Assembly (NCBI RefSeq): GCF_003226325.1
Contig: NZ_PDOD01000002.1
Coordinates: 806,001-870,000 of the forward strand
Direction: 5' to 3'
DNA from: Salipaludibacillus keqinensis
Lineage (GTDB): Bacteria > Bacillota > Bacilli > Bacillales > Salisediminibacteriaceae
Length of the DNA: 64,000 nucleotides
Each line of letters begins with the position of its first letter. Within the stretch, counting starts at the first letter, position 1. The notes beneath the pieces are model-generated. The model was not told where the DNA came from, searched no databases, and saw only the letters and a program-made list of their open reading frames with translations. The translations under genes were made by a program, and so were the position numbers. Below, piece by piece: positions 26,095 to 35,958 of the stretch.

Positions 26095-27870
26095 TTATTT
26101 ATTCTCTGGCCTTCGCTTGTAAAACATGAGACGAAAAACCGTTCCTTTTCCTTCATCACTTTCAACTGATAAGTTAGCATGGTGGGCTTCAGCTAAATGC
26201 TTCACGATGGCTAATCCCAGTCCTGTACCGCCTGAATTACGACTTCTAGCACGATCTACTCGATAAAATCGTTCAAAAACTCTTGGTATTTCTTTTTTAT
26301 TGATTCCAATTCCAGTATCCTCAACTTCTAATAAAACCGTTTCCGCTTGTTCTTTTACTCTTATCGTTATTGTCCCCTGTTCCGGTGTATAGACAATAGC
26401 ATTATTCACAAGGTTAATTAGAATTTGTTTAATTCGGTGAGGATCGCCTGCAATCATAGGAGTTCCAGTGACTTTCTTCACCAGTTTCATTTGTTTCTTT
26501 TCTGCCTTGTCATTTAATATGAGAAAGACTTCATCAGTTAAAGAATCCAATGAAATTTCCTCCCAATTTAATTGAAATTGGGTCCCTTCGATTTTGGAAA
26601 GTTCCAACAAGTCATAAATCAAACCCTCTAACCGCTCAGATTCATTGGCAATAATTGTTAAGAACTGTTTCCGCAAATGTTCATCTTCCATGGCACCGTC
26701 TAGCAATGTTTCAGTAAAACCTTTTAATGATGTAACGGGCGTTTTCAATTCATGAGAGACATTAGCAACAAAGTCTTTTCTTGCTTGCTCTAATTTTTTC
26801 AACTCTGTAATGTTATGGAAAACAAGGACAATCCCTTTCAACTTATCATCTTGACCCAAAATGGGAGCGCCATGAACATCAAAGTGTTTATAGTAAATAC
26901 CGATTTGTAATTTAATTTGTTTCCGAGTGGGCTTTTCAGTTAGGAAAATTTCCTGGATAAACTTGATAATCTTTTTATGTTTGATCACCTTATAGTATAG
27001 TTGATTTTTCCATAATTCAGTTTCTTCATCAAAGATTACTTTGCACGATCGGTTAAGAAGAGTAATATCCCCTTTCGTATTAATTAAGATCAAGCCACTC
27101 CCCATATTTTCAATTAACGTCTCTAGACGTTCTTGCTGGTTCTCATACGTTTGTGTAATCTGTTGCAGATTTTCAGCAAGGACATTGATGGAACGATTCA
27201 ATTCACCTGTTTCCAAGTTAGCTCCTTCAAATGTTCTTGCACTGAAATTTCCTTTGGCAAGTTCATTAGCCACTCTTCTTGCATCTTCTACCGGCTTAAC
27301 CATTTGATTCGTGAGCTTAGAGGCAAGCACTAGAATGATCAGGAACGCGATAAAGAAAGAGACGAATAACAAGGTCCATATATTTTGATAAACCGAATTT
27401 AGTTCTTCCATTTCCATCCCTAAGCGAAGAAACCCAGCCTGTTCTCCATTAGATTCCAGTGCCATAGCATAGTAAAGAAGTTCGCTTTCTACGGTAGCAC
27501 TATAGCGTGTTTCTCTTGCTGGGGTTCCTTGGATGACCGATTGTATTTCCTGCCTGCTTAAGTGGTTCTCCATGTCCTGCGGATCAGCGTCCGTTTCTGC
27601 TAGTACTTCGCCATCAGGAGCGACTATAGTGATTCGAACATCTAAACGATCAGCTAATTCCATAGTGACTTCTTGCAAACTTTCTTGATTACCAAGATCC
27701 ATATCTTGCAGATAATAAGCAACCACGTCTGATTCTTTTTCTATTCGATCACTCATTCGTTCTAAGTAAAATTCTTTGAAAAATGGTCCTTGGATCGCTC
27801 CTAATCCAGCTAATACTAGCAAAATAATCAGTGACAATGGAACAATTAATCTAAAACGATAACTATTCAT
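26095..27870 (-). CDS. phoR: Phosphate-starvation sensor histidine kinase PhoR
   Basis: 591 residues. Membrane helix 1 (8-28), extracytoplasmic sensor domain (about 30-160), helix 2 (164-184), HAMP (about 186-240), PAS (about 250-355), then the kinase core with phospho-accepting His373 in FVANVSHELKTPVTS, N box NLVNNAIVYTPE, G1 DTGIGI and G2 GGTGLGLAIVKH. It phosphorylates PhoP when phosphate is scarce. Its start overlaps the end of phoP by 8 bp, so translation is coupled. A PhoP-box array follows its stop. Confidence 0.96.
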   Translation of the reverse strand: MNSYRFRLIVPLSLIILLVLAGLGAIQGPFFKEFYLERMSDRIEKESDVVAYYLQDMDLGNQESLQEVTMELADRLDVRITIVAPDGEVLAETDADPQDMENHLSRQEIQSVIQGTPARETRYSATVESELLYYAMALESNGEQAGFLRLGMEMEELNSVYQNIWTLLFVSFFIAFLIILVLASKLTNQMVKPVEDARRVANELAKGNFSARTFEGANLETGELNRSINVLAENLQQITQTYENQQERLETLIENMGSGLILINTKGDITLLNRSCKVIFDEETELWKNQLYYKVIKHKKIIKFIQEIFLTEKPTRKQIKLQIGIYYKHFDVHGAPILGQDDKLKGIVLVFHNITELKKLEQARKDFVANVSHELKTPVTSLKGFTETLLDGAMEDEHLRKQFLTIIANESERLEGLIYDLLELSKIEGTQFQLNWEEISLDSLTDEVFLILNDKAEKKQMKLVKKVTGTPMIAGDPHRIKQILINLVNNAIVYTPEQGTITIRVKEQAETVLLEVEDTGIGINKKEIPRVFERFYRVDRARSRNSGGTGLGLAIVKHLAEAHHANLSVESDEGKGTVFRLMFYKRRPENK

Positions 27871-28579
27871 CTTTTGTCGGTGTCTCTAATTTATAACCTA
27901 AACCGCGGATGGTTTTAATATAGATAGGCTTTTTAGTATTCGGTTCAATTTTCTCTCTAAGATGACTAATATGAACATCAACGATTCTAGTATCCCCTAC
28001 AAACTCATAATTCCAGACAGCATTTAGTAATTGATCCCGCGTTAACACTCTTCCTCTATGGGTAGTAAGATACACGAGTAATTCAAATTCTTTAGGAGTT
28101 AACTCCAGAGGTTCCCCCCGCAAAAATACTTCGTAGTTATCTGGAAAAATTTCCACATCCCCAAAAGTAATCGTATTATTTTTCTTTTTAGTTTCTTGAG
28201 GTGGATGAACGGACTGAGACCTTCTTAAAATTGCTCTGACGCGAGCGACCACTTCTCTAGGACTGAATGGTTTCGTCAAATAATCATCAGCACCTAACTC
28301 CAGTCCAAGTACTTTATCGAATTCATCATCTTTAGCTGTTAACATGAGAATCGGTGTCAAAATTTTATTCTGCCTTAACTCTTTGCAAACTTCTAAACCA
28401 TCCATTTCAGGAAGCATTAGATCAAGAACAATCATATCAAATGATTCTTTCAATCCCTTTTCTAACGCCGATTTTCCATCCATAGCGGTTGTAACATCAA
28501 ATCCTGCCTTCTCTAGGTTAAATTGAAGCAAGGTCAAAATTGATTCTTCATCATCTACAATGAGTATTTTTTGTGACAT
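27863..28579 (-). CDS. phoP: Response regulator PhoP
   Basis: 238 residues, OmpR class. Receiver domain with acidic pocket DDE (9-11), phospho-acceptor Asp53 (VLDLMLPEMDG) and Lys in LTKPFSPREV; C-terminal winged-helix DNA-binding domain (about 135-235) with LTPKEFELLVYLTTHRGRVL and TIRGLGYKLE. Activates or represses phosphate genes at TTHAYA repeats. First gene of phoPR; a plausible sigma-A promoter (TTGTCA-N16-TAAGAT) lies about 100 bp upstream. Confidence 0.96.
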   Translation of the reverse strand: MSQKILIVDDEESILTLLQFNLEKAGFDVTTAMDGKSALEKGLKESFDMIVLDLMLPEMDGLEVCKELRQNKILTPILMLTAKDDEFDKVLGLELGADDYLTKPFSPREVVARVRAILRRSQSVHPPQETKKKNNTITFGDVEIFPDNYEVFLRGEPLELTPKEFELLVYLTTHRGRVLTRDQLLNAVWNYEFVGDTRIVDVHISHLREKIEPNTKKPIYIKTIRGLGYKLETPTKDE

Positions 28580-28777
28580 TCTTCTTCCTCCCGATTTGCT
28601 TTGACCCCCAAGATCAATTTTATCAAAGCTTTCTATTTCTTTTGTGACTGTTTATTTTATCTTACTACATTTTTAATTAATGACAAAGCTCTCTACAAGG
28701 CCAATAGATAGATGAATGACTAAAATAGTGATGATTCTCCTCTCTTATGTATTAAACAAAAGGAGGAATATATACCC

Positions 28778-28812
28778 AAAAAAAGTTCCTCTCCTGTATT
28801 TAGAAGAGGAAC
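28778..28812 (-). terminator. Terminator after the MaoC-like gene
   Basis: Minus strand GTTCCTCT pairs with AGAGGAAC around a 12-nt loop and ends in seven T. Confidence 0.88.
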
Positions 28813-28820
28813 CGTTCAAT

Positions 28821-29300
28821 TTAAAAGTTGTCAAAGTTTCCTGAATCGTGTGTCATAGGTTTCCAAGGATAAGGGGGTGAAACGACTAGAGATCCCTCTA
28901 AAACAGTTTCATCATACTCGTCTTTCCCAGTGACAGCCATATATACCTTGTGCTCTTTCTTCTCTAAGTTTGTAATAGTAGCCTTTAATTTAAACGTTCC
29001 ATAATGATACAAGGGCTTTGGGAATGATAAATTTTGCTGAAGAATTGCACTGCCCGGTCCAGGAAAATTCATTGAAATGACGGATGAGACAAACCCATTC
29101 AACATGATATGAGGAACGATTGGTTTCTTAAAGGGAGTTCTCGATGCATAATCATGTTGGATATAAATTGGATTTGAATCATCTGTAAAGCCTAAAAATA
29201 GCAGAATATCTTTATCTTCAATTTTTTTCTCCTGTTCAAACACATCTCCAACGTTTAACTGGTCAATCGTTTTACCTAATTTTCTTTTTCTTGTAAACAA
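28821..29300 (-). CDS. MaoC-like hot-dog dehydratase/hydratase domain protein
   Basis: 159 residues. One MaoC hot-dog fold; DDSNPIYIQHDYASRTPFKKPIVPHIML is the hydratase segment, with Asp, Asn-Pro, His-Asp and a downstream His. Members hydrate enoyl-CoA or enoyl-ACP; the substrate is unknown. The canonical DxNPxHxD reads DSNPIYIQHD, so the first His is shifted and activity is less certain. TTG start behind GGGGTGATGTAA. A CcpA site overlaps its promoter. Confidence 0.8.
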   Translation of the reverse strand: MFTRKRKLGKTIDQLNVGDVFEQEKKIEDKDILLFLGFTDDSNPIYIQHDYASRTPFKKPIVPHIMLNGFVSSVISMNFPGPGSAILQQNLSFPKPLYHYGTFKLKATITNLEKKEHKVYMAVTGKDEYDETVLEGSLVVSPPYPWKPMTHDSGNFDNF

Positions 29301-29317
29301 TTACATCACCCCACTGT

Positions 29318-29347
29318 ATAATAACTATGATTAGTAAGCGCTTTCAA
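29318..29347 (-). promoter_or_regulatory. Promoter of the MaoC-like gene with overlapping cre
   Basis: TTGAAA (29342-29347), 18 bp, TATTAT (29318-29323) on the minus strand. The plus-strand sequence AGTAAGCGCTTTCA (29333-29346) matches 13 of 14 positions of the CcpA operator TGWAANCGNTNWCA and covers the -35. Confidence 0.65.
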
Positions 29348-29354
29348 TAGAGGG

Positions 29355-29389
29355 TAAAGAAGAGAGAAACCCTTTCTTTAGGGTTTCTC
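29355..29389 (-). terminator. Terminator after mdh
   Basis: GAGAAACCC and GGGTTTCTC with an 8-nt loop, followed on the minus strand by TCTTCTTT. A second, outer pair TTCAATAGAGG (29343-29353) and CCTCTATTGAA (29400-29410) encloses it and includes the mdh stop codon. Confidence 0.8.
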
Positions 29390-29402
29390 ATTTACGTATC
29401 CT

Positions 29403-30371
<969 letters not shown>

Positions 30372-30396
30372 TTATCGATAAGTTGAGAGTATGAAA

Positions 30397-30410
30397 AGTA
30401 ACCGCTTTCT
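30397..30410. promoter_or_regulatory. cre-like CcpA site upstream of mdh
   Basis: AGTAACCGCTTTCT on the plus strand (AGAAAGCGGTTACT on the other) matches 12 of 14 positions of the cre consensus, lacking only the outer T and A. It is 56 bp before the mdh start. Confidence 0.5.
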
Positions 30411-30569
30411 TCACGGGGACAGACTTCGAGATTCCAAAGGAATCTACCTCTGAGAATCTCGATTGATCTGCTTTTCCGCGACAGTGTTGCGGTTTTTTCT
30501 AAAATAACAACTGTCTATAACTTAGTCTTTTTTAATAAAGACTATAGAAGATAAGTGATTCATATCAAT

Positions 30570-31835
30570 TTACAAGTTGGAAATTAATGCATCACCGAAT
30601 TCAGAACACTTTACTTCAGTAGCGCCGTCCATTAAACGAGCAAAATCATACGTGACCGTTTTGTTTCCAATTGTTTTGTCCATGGAGTTCTCGATCATAT
30701 CTGCTGCTTCTACCCATCCTAAGTGACGAAGCATTAATACGCCAGATAATAGAACAGAAGATGGGTTCACTTTATCTTGTCCTGCATACTTCGGAGCAGT
30801 TCCGTGAGTCGCTTCAAAGATCGCATGCCCAGAGTCGTAGTTAATGTTCGCTCCTGGAGCAATACCGATCCCACCAACTTGAGCAGCTAGTGCATCAGAG
30901 ACATAGTCCCCGTTTAAGTTCATTGTTGCAACTACATCAAACTCTTTAGGGCGAGTTAAGATCTGTTGTAAGAAAATGTCAGCAATTGAATCTTTAATAA
31001 TGATTTTACCTTCAGCTTCGGCTGCAGATTGTGCATCGTTTGCAGCAGCTTGTCCTTTTTCTTCTACAATACGATCATATTCTGCCCATGTGAATACTTT
31101 ATCGCCAAATTCCTTTTCAGCAAGTTCGTATCCCCAATTCTTAAACGCACCTTCAGTAAATTTCATGATGTTCCCTTTATGGACAAGAGTAACACTCTTC
31201 CGTCCTTCGTCTAGAGCATATTGAATCGCAGAACGAACAAGGCGCTCAGTACCTTCTTGAGATACTGGCTTGATTCCAATACCTGACGTTTCTGGGAAAC
31301 GAATTTTTGTCGCACCCATTTCGTTTTGCAAGAAGTCGATCAATTTCTTCACTTCATCTGACCCTTGTTGATATTCAATCCCTGCATAAATGTCTTCAGA
31401 GTTCTCACGGAAAATAACCATGTCTGTATCTTGAGGACGTTTAACAGGTGACGGAACTCCCTCGAACCAACGAACAGGACGTAAACAAGTATATAAGTCC
31501 AACTCTTGTCTAAGAGCTACGTTTAATGAACGGAAACCTCCGCCAATCGGTGTAGTTAAAGGTCCTTTAATAGCGATGAAATATTCACGGATCGTTTCTA
31601 ATGTTTCTTCAGGAAGCCACTCACCAGTTGTATCATGAGCTTTCTGACCAGCAAGAACTTCTTTCCAGTGAATTTTCTTCTCTCCGTTATAAGCTTTATC
31701 AACAGCTGCTTCGATTACACGAGAAGCTGATTTCCAGATATCCGGTCCAATTCCGTCTCCTTCAATATAAGGAATTACTGGCTCACTCGGTACATTTAAT
31801 ACTCCATTATTTACTGTAATTTTTTCACCTGACAT
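30570..31835 (-). CDS. icd: Isocitrate dehydrogenase (NADP)
   Basis: Converts isocitrate to 2-oxoglutarate and CO2 with NADP. 421 residues, the Bacillus length. Substrate loop [18 protein letters not shown] with the Ser and Arg ligands, metal Asp in [17 protein letters not shown], and cofactor segment [13 protein letters not shown], which marks NADP use. ATG start with AGGAGGTATTTTTTT. 83 bp after citZ. Confidence 0.97.
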   Translation of the reverse strand: MSGEKITVNNGVLNVPSEPVIPYIEGDGIGPDIWKSASRVIEAAVDKAYNGEKKIHWKEVLAGQKAHDTTGEWLPEETLETIREYFIAIKGPLTTPIGGGFRSLNVALRQELDLYTCLRPVRWFEGVPSPVKRPQDTDMVIFRENSEDIYAGIEYQQGSDEVKKLIDFLQNEMGATKIRFPETSGIGIKPVSQEGTERLVRSAIQYALDEGRKSVTLVHKGNIMKFTEGAFKNWGYELAEKEFGDKVFTWAEYDRIVEEKGQAAANDAQSAAEAEGKIIIKDSIADIFLQQILTRPKEFDVVATMNLNGDYVSDALAAQVGGIGIAPGANINYDSGHAIFEATHGTAPKYAGQDKVNPSSVLLSGVLMLRHLGWVEAADMIENSMDKTIGNKTVTYDFARLMDGATEVKCSEFGDALISNL

Positions 31836-31918
31836 AAAAAAATACCTCCTATAAAATATATGTATTGATACATAGAAGAAGAAAGAAAATCATCTCTCTT
31901 CTTCTTGTTAAACACGGG

Positions 31919-33034
31919 TTATCTTTCTTCTAATGGTACCCACTTTTGATGATCCGGTCCTGTATATTCTGCACGCGGACGGATTAAACGATTGTTTTCA
32001 AACTGCTCTAAAATATGAGCGATCCATCCAGATACTCGGCTAACCGCAAAGATCGGCGTAAAAATATCATGTTCTATACCTAAACTATGGTAAACAGATG
32101 CAGAGTAAAAATCAACATTTGGAAGAAGTCCTTTTTCGTTAGTAACCACTTCATCAATTTTCACACTCATATCATACCATTTAGACTCTCCAGTTATCTC
32201 AGTTAACTGTTTAGACATTTCTTTTAGATGTTTCGCTCTTGGATCACCGTCTTTGTATACTCGGTGTCCAAAGCCCATGATTTTAACTTTACGCTCTAGA
32301 GCATCTTTAATATATGATTCAGCTTTGTCAACTTCACCAATTTCTGAAAGCATGGACATCACACGTTCGTTAGCTCCACCATGTAAAGGCCCTTTCAAGG
32401 CGCCAATAGCCGCCGTAATACCTGAATACATATCAGATAAAGTAGCTACACATACACGAGCTGTAAACGTCGATGCATTCAACTCATGATCCGCGTGTAA
32501 AACAAGCGCTTTATTAAACGCTTTTTCAGAAGTGGCATCTGGTTCTTCACCATTTAACATGTAAAGGAAGTTTGCTGCAAAACTTAAGTCCTCTTTAGGT
32601 GCTACTGGTTCTTTTCCTTGTCGAATTCTCGAAAAGGCGGTCACTATAGTCGGTAACTGAGCTTGAAGTTTAAGCGCTTTTTCGTAGTTTGCTTTTTCAT
32701 CTTGCTCATCTGCTTCACTATCGAATAGCGCTAGAGTTGAAACAGCTGTTCTAAGAGCGGCCATTGGATGAACTTTGTCAATAGGATACGTTCTCATTTG
32801 ATCGAGAACTTCATCAGGAACTTTAGCAGCTGAAGCTAATTGCTTATTAAAATCAGCCAACTCTTCTTTTGATGGAAGTTTATGGTTCCAAAGTAAATAA
32901 ACCACTTCCTCAAAGCTAGCATAATCAGCCAAGTCGTCAATATTATACCCGTGATACGTTAATACACCATCAATAATTGAACTGACACTTGACGTCGTCG
33001 CGACAACACCTTCTAAACCTTTAGTTGAACTCAT
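31919..33034 (-). CDS. citZ: Citrate synthase
   Basis: Condenses acetyl-CoA and oxaloacetate. 371 residues from the ATG at 33034, preceded by AAAGGAGAGG; the frame is open further upstream without a ribosome site. Catalytic residues in LHADHELNAST (His), GHRVYKDGDPRAKHL (His) and NVDFYSASVYHSLG (Asp). First gene of citZ-icd-mdh. A cre-like site and a good promoter lie in the upstream region. Confidence 0.97.
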   Translation of the reverse strand: MSSTKGLEGVVATTSSVSSIIDGVLTYHGYNIDDLADYASFEEVVYLLWNHKLPSKEELADFNKQLASAAKVPDEVLDQMRTYPIDKVHPMAALRTAVSTLALFDSEADEQDEKANYEKALKLQAQLPTIVTAFSRIRQGKEPVAPKEDLSFAANFLYMLNGEEPDATSEKAFNKALVLHADHELNASTFTARVCVATLSDMYSGITAAIGALKGPLHGGANERVMSMLSEIGEVDKAESYIKDALERKVKIMGFGHRVYKDGDPRAKHLKEMSKQLTEITGESKWYDMSVKIDEVVTNEKGLLPNVDFYSASVYHSLGIEHDIFTPIFAVSRVSGWIAHILEQFENNRLIRPRAEYTGPDHQKWVPLEER

Positions 33035-33396
33035 GCTACCTCTCCTTTGCAATAAATATGGCTTATGTATTGTTAACACCCGTAACCATGGCTTTTCTAA
33101 CAATAAGCACTCCAATACCGAGTGAAGGTTCACTCAATGATTGTTCCGATATCAATTTATTTTCCTAAAATACTTTAAGGTAAACATGTTACCTACGTAA
33201 CAAATGATAACAAACATGTCACTAAAGAGTAAGCGGTTACGAAAAAGCTAAATAACGAAAACCAAATAGTTATTTCTATGTATTTGGTATCATCCGCTTT
33301 CTATTATACCATTTTTAACATTTTTGTGAACGTAAAATTTTAAAACAAACCAACATTCACATTTGCCTGAATTCTTTGAATTAGAAGGAACGCCAT
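33035..33396 (-). promoter_or_regulatory. citZ control region: promoter, cre-like site and dyad
   Basis: Minus strand TTCACA (33325-33330), 16 bp, TATAAT (33303-33308). AGTAAGCGGTTACG at 33228-33241 fits 12 of 14 cre positions and would lie about 60 bp into the transcript, a roadblock position. AAATAAC (33250-33256) and GTTATTT (33269-33275) form a dyad that could be a CcpC-type site, which is inference. Confidence 0.6.
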
Positions 33397-33867
33397 TCAG
33401 CTACCAAAAGACGAAAAAAACTCTGCTATTTTCATGGCCATGTAGGCAATCCCTGCACCGATTAATGGTCCCACTGCTACCCCGTTAAAGACGGCAACAG
33501 CTAATATAGTACCGAATACGAGAGCTACTGTAATATGCGGATCTGTTTTTAACAGATCAATTCCATTAGCAGCAATCACTGCTACAAAGATTCCAGAAGC
33601 TAAAGCAATCCACGCGTAGGAGGATTTCAATGCTTGTTGAAGATCTTTCAGACCAATTTCTCCCGTAACGATTGGAACAAGAACAGCTATTGTAATAATC
33701 GTTACCCCAATATTAATGCCTTTTTGTTGGGCAAAGGGGAGTACTTTATCAGCTAAACCTGACCATTTGACAATCAATAAAAAAGATACAGCTACAATCA
33801 GCGATTGGTTTTTGGCAAAAACTCCTACGGCCAACAAAATGAACATAAATATTGTTGCTTGACTCAT
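33397..33867 (-). CDS. ytwI: DUF441 membrane protein YtwI
   Basis: 156 residues, four or five hydrophobic segments, Gly-rich C-terminal half (FNGVAVGPLIGAGIAYMAMKIAEFF). UPF0756/DUF441 family of unknown function. The ATG at 33867 follows GGGAGACCAAA; an earlier frame extension lacks a ribosome site. It lies upstream of citZ and divergent from ytvI, as in B. subtilis. Confidence 0.9.
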   Translation of the reverse strand: MSQATIFMFILLAVGVFAKNQSLIVAVSFLLIVKWSGLADKVLPFAQQKGINIGVTIITIAVLVPIVTGEIGLKDLQQALKSSYAWIALASGIFVAVIAANGIDLLKTDPHITVALVFGTILAVAVFNGVAVGPLIGAGIAYMAMKIAEFFSSFGS

Positions 33868-33957
33868 TTTGGTCTCCCTCTCTATTATTTCGTACAAATT
33901 ATTCTAACATATCCTTCGTTCCACCGACATTCCCCAGCTCATTTCAATAAAATCATC

Positions 33958-33985
33958 TCATAAATTACCTGGACATGCATAGCTT
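33958..33985 (+). promoter_or_regulatory. Weak sigma-E-like promoter of ytvI
   Basis: TCATAAA and CATAGCTT, 13 bp apart, 33 bp before the gene. The match to KMATATT/CATAHAHT is partial; the orthologue is a sporulation gene. Confidence 0.3.
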
Positions 33986-34017
33986 ATAGTAGGTGAACAA
34001 ACGGGAGATGATGATCT

Positions 34018-35127
34018 ATGGACAGGAATGATTCAAGCTATACTTTAAAAAAACTAATTCTCTTATCCATGATGATTCTAAGTTTCTTATCTTTCTCGTT
34101 CGTTTCCGTAGTTTATTTTTATCCCTTTATTTTAGCTTTTCTGTTCTCTCTTTTATTTCTACCAGTTGTAAATTTTTTAGAAACTCATTGGAACTGGAAC
34201 CGGGCATTTGCCACATTATTTGTTATTGGCTCTTTTATTTTCGTTTTATTAACGATCGTTACTTTTATCATTGCCGAACTCGTTCACGGTTTATCCTATT
34301 TGATGAAAGTATTACCTGCCTATATTGATGAAATTTTAGCAACCACAAAAACATTTCTAAATTCAACCATCTTTCCATTTATACATACCATGGCTCAATT
34401 CACATCCGGTTTAGGTAAACAAGCGAATATGAATTTTGATCAAACAACCGACCAACTTTTAAGTCAAGCAGGACTTCAAGTAGGCAATGCTCTTCAATTC
34501 ATCTTAAATAATTTAAGGAATTTTTTCCTTGCCATTCCTCACGCGATGACAATGATTTTATTTTCTTTACTAGCGTCTTTTTTTGTGACGAAAGATTGGC
34601 CGCAAATCATTTCCTGGCTAGATAAACATACACCTAAGCGTTTATTCCAGTTTACAAACCGTATTTTCTTGGAATGGAAATCTGCAGTTGGCCATTATTT
34701 AGTAGCTCAACTAACGCTAGTATCCATCACTGGGGTAATCGTCTTCATTGGACTACTTGTCTTAAATGTTGATTATGCATTTACTACTTCCTTACTCATT
34801 GCCGCGGTAGACATCCTTCCTTATATAGGAACTGGCATTGTCTTTCTTCCGTGGATTATCTATTCTTTTTTAAATGGAAGCTGGTTCATGACTATAGGGT
34901 TGGCGGTTTTATACAGTATCGTCGTTCTTCAAAGACAAATTTCAGAACCGAAAATCATTTCACACCATATAGGAACTCCCACACTCATATTTCTTTTTAC
35001 CATCTTTGCCTGTTACCAATTTTTCGGCTTTGCAGGAGTTCTGTTCGGACCTTTAGTCTTGATTGTAACGCAATCCTTTGTCAGAGCTGGAGTAGTGGAC
35101 GAAATTAAAACATTTTTAGGAAGATAA
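34018..35127 (+). CDS. ytvI: Sporulation integral membrane protein YtvI (AI-2E transporter family)
   Basis: 369 residues with seven or eight hydrophobic segments in the AI-2E/PerM layout: two N-terminal helices, one at about 65-90, a soluble loop (about 95-160), then a C-terminal bundle with DILPYIGTGIVFLPW and PKIISHHIGTPTLIFLFTI. The family exports or exchanges small solutes in other members; here the spore-specific role is unknown. ATG start with GGGAGATGATGATCT. Transcribed opposite to its neighbours. Confidence 0.92.
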   Translation: MDRNDSSYTLKKLILLSMMILSFLSFSFVSVVYFYPFILAFLFSLLFLPVVNFLETHWNWNRAFATLFVIGSFIFVLLTIVTFIIAELVHGLSYLMKVLPAYIDEILATTKTFLNSTIFPFIHTMAQFTSGLGKQANMNFDQTTDQLLSQAGLQVGNALQFILNNLRNFFLAIPHAMTMILFSLLASFFVTKDWPQIISWLDKHTPKRLFQFTNRIFLEWKSAVGHYLVAQLTLVSITGVIVFIGLLVLNVDYAFTTSLLIAAVDILPYIGTGIVFLPWIIYSFLNGSWFMTIGLAVLYSIVVLQRQISEPKIISHHIGTPTLIFLFTIFACYQFFGFAGVLFGPLVLIVTQSFVRAGVVDEIKTFLGR

Positions 35128-35284
35128 AAGATGTTTAAATCTTTATTCCGATTTAAGATTGCACTTCTGAACCGGTATTTGGGCTTTTATTAAATCATGA
35201 ATCACAAAAGAGATATTCTCTAATGAGAATATCTCTTTTCGGTTAGTAGCCAAGAAAATCTAGACTTTGCTAGTCTCCATAATA

Positions 35285-35698
35285 TTATGGTTTGCGATTC
35301 CAACGGTTATTAGATACATAGACAAAGTTCCCTGACTTCACGGCTTTTTGAAAAACTTTTTGTAAAAAAGCTTTGAAAACCGATCGCGTCTGTGGAATTA
35401 ATAGAAAAAATCCAAAGGCATCTGTTAGAAATCCTGGGGTCAATAGAACAACTCCCCCAACAAGAATACATATCCCATCTAATAACACTCCCCCTGGAAC
35501 TTGCCCTTGAGAAGTTTGCATTTGTGCGGTTCGAATGGCATTTAAGCCTTCCTTTTTAGCAAGAGCAGCTCCTAGAACTCCTGTCAAGATGATCAATAAT
35601 ATTGTTAAAGGTACCCCGATCGTATTTCCAGACAATATAAGCACCCAAATTTCCAATGCAGGAACAACAATGAGCAACAACAAGAATATTTTTCCCAT
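35285..35698 (-). CDS. fxsA: FxsA family membrane protein
   Basis: 137 residues with hydrophobic segments at about 3-22, 27-45 and 72-100. FxsA motif LAKKEGLNAIRTAQ followed by GQVPGGVLLDGICILVGGVVLLTPGFLTDAFG. Cytoplasmic-membrane protein named for suppressing phage F exclusion in E. coli; physiological role unknown. Same place as B. subtilis ytzA, next to pyk. Confidence 0.92.
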   Translation of the reverse strand: MGKIFLLLLIVVPALEIWVLILSGNTIGVPLTILLIILTGVLGAALAKKEGLNAIRTAQMQTSQGQVPGGVLLDGICILVGGVVLLTPGFLTDAFGFFLLIPQTRSVFKAFLQKVFQKAVKSGNFVYVSNNRWNRKP

Positions 35699-35904
35699 TT
35701 ACAATCTTCCTCTCATAAAAATCAATTTACCTCTTTATAAACGAATTACAAATAAATATAACTCTACCGTGAAATATAAATGAGTGTGTTTCAGTTTCTT
35801 TTTCAAGGATGAGGAAGACTTTTCGATTTCCTCGAGAGTTGCCAAGACCTCAGGCTGGCATAGTCCTATAATACAGGTTATCTCTAATCAACAACATTTA
35901 TTTG

Positions 35905-35943
35905 AGTTCAAAAGAAAAAGAGAAGGGAGACAAGTCCCTTCTC
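35905..35943 (-). terminator. Terminator after pyk
   Basis: GAGAAGGGA and TCCCTTCTC with a 6-nt loop, then TTTTTCTTTT on the minus strand. Confidence 0.88.
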
Positions 35944-35958
35944 TTTTCCCTTTATTTA

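Noticed and set aside
25767-26129. Open frame of 120 codons on the plus strand over the polA start and phoR end
   Set aside because: Antisense to well-supported genes and to the terminator, no ribosome site, no recognisable protein.
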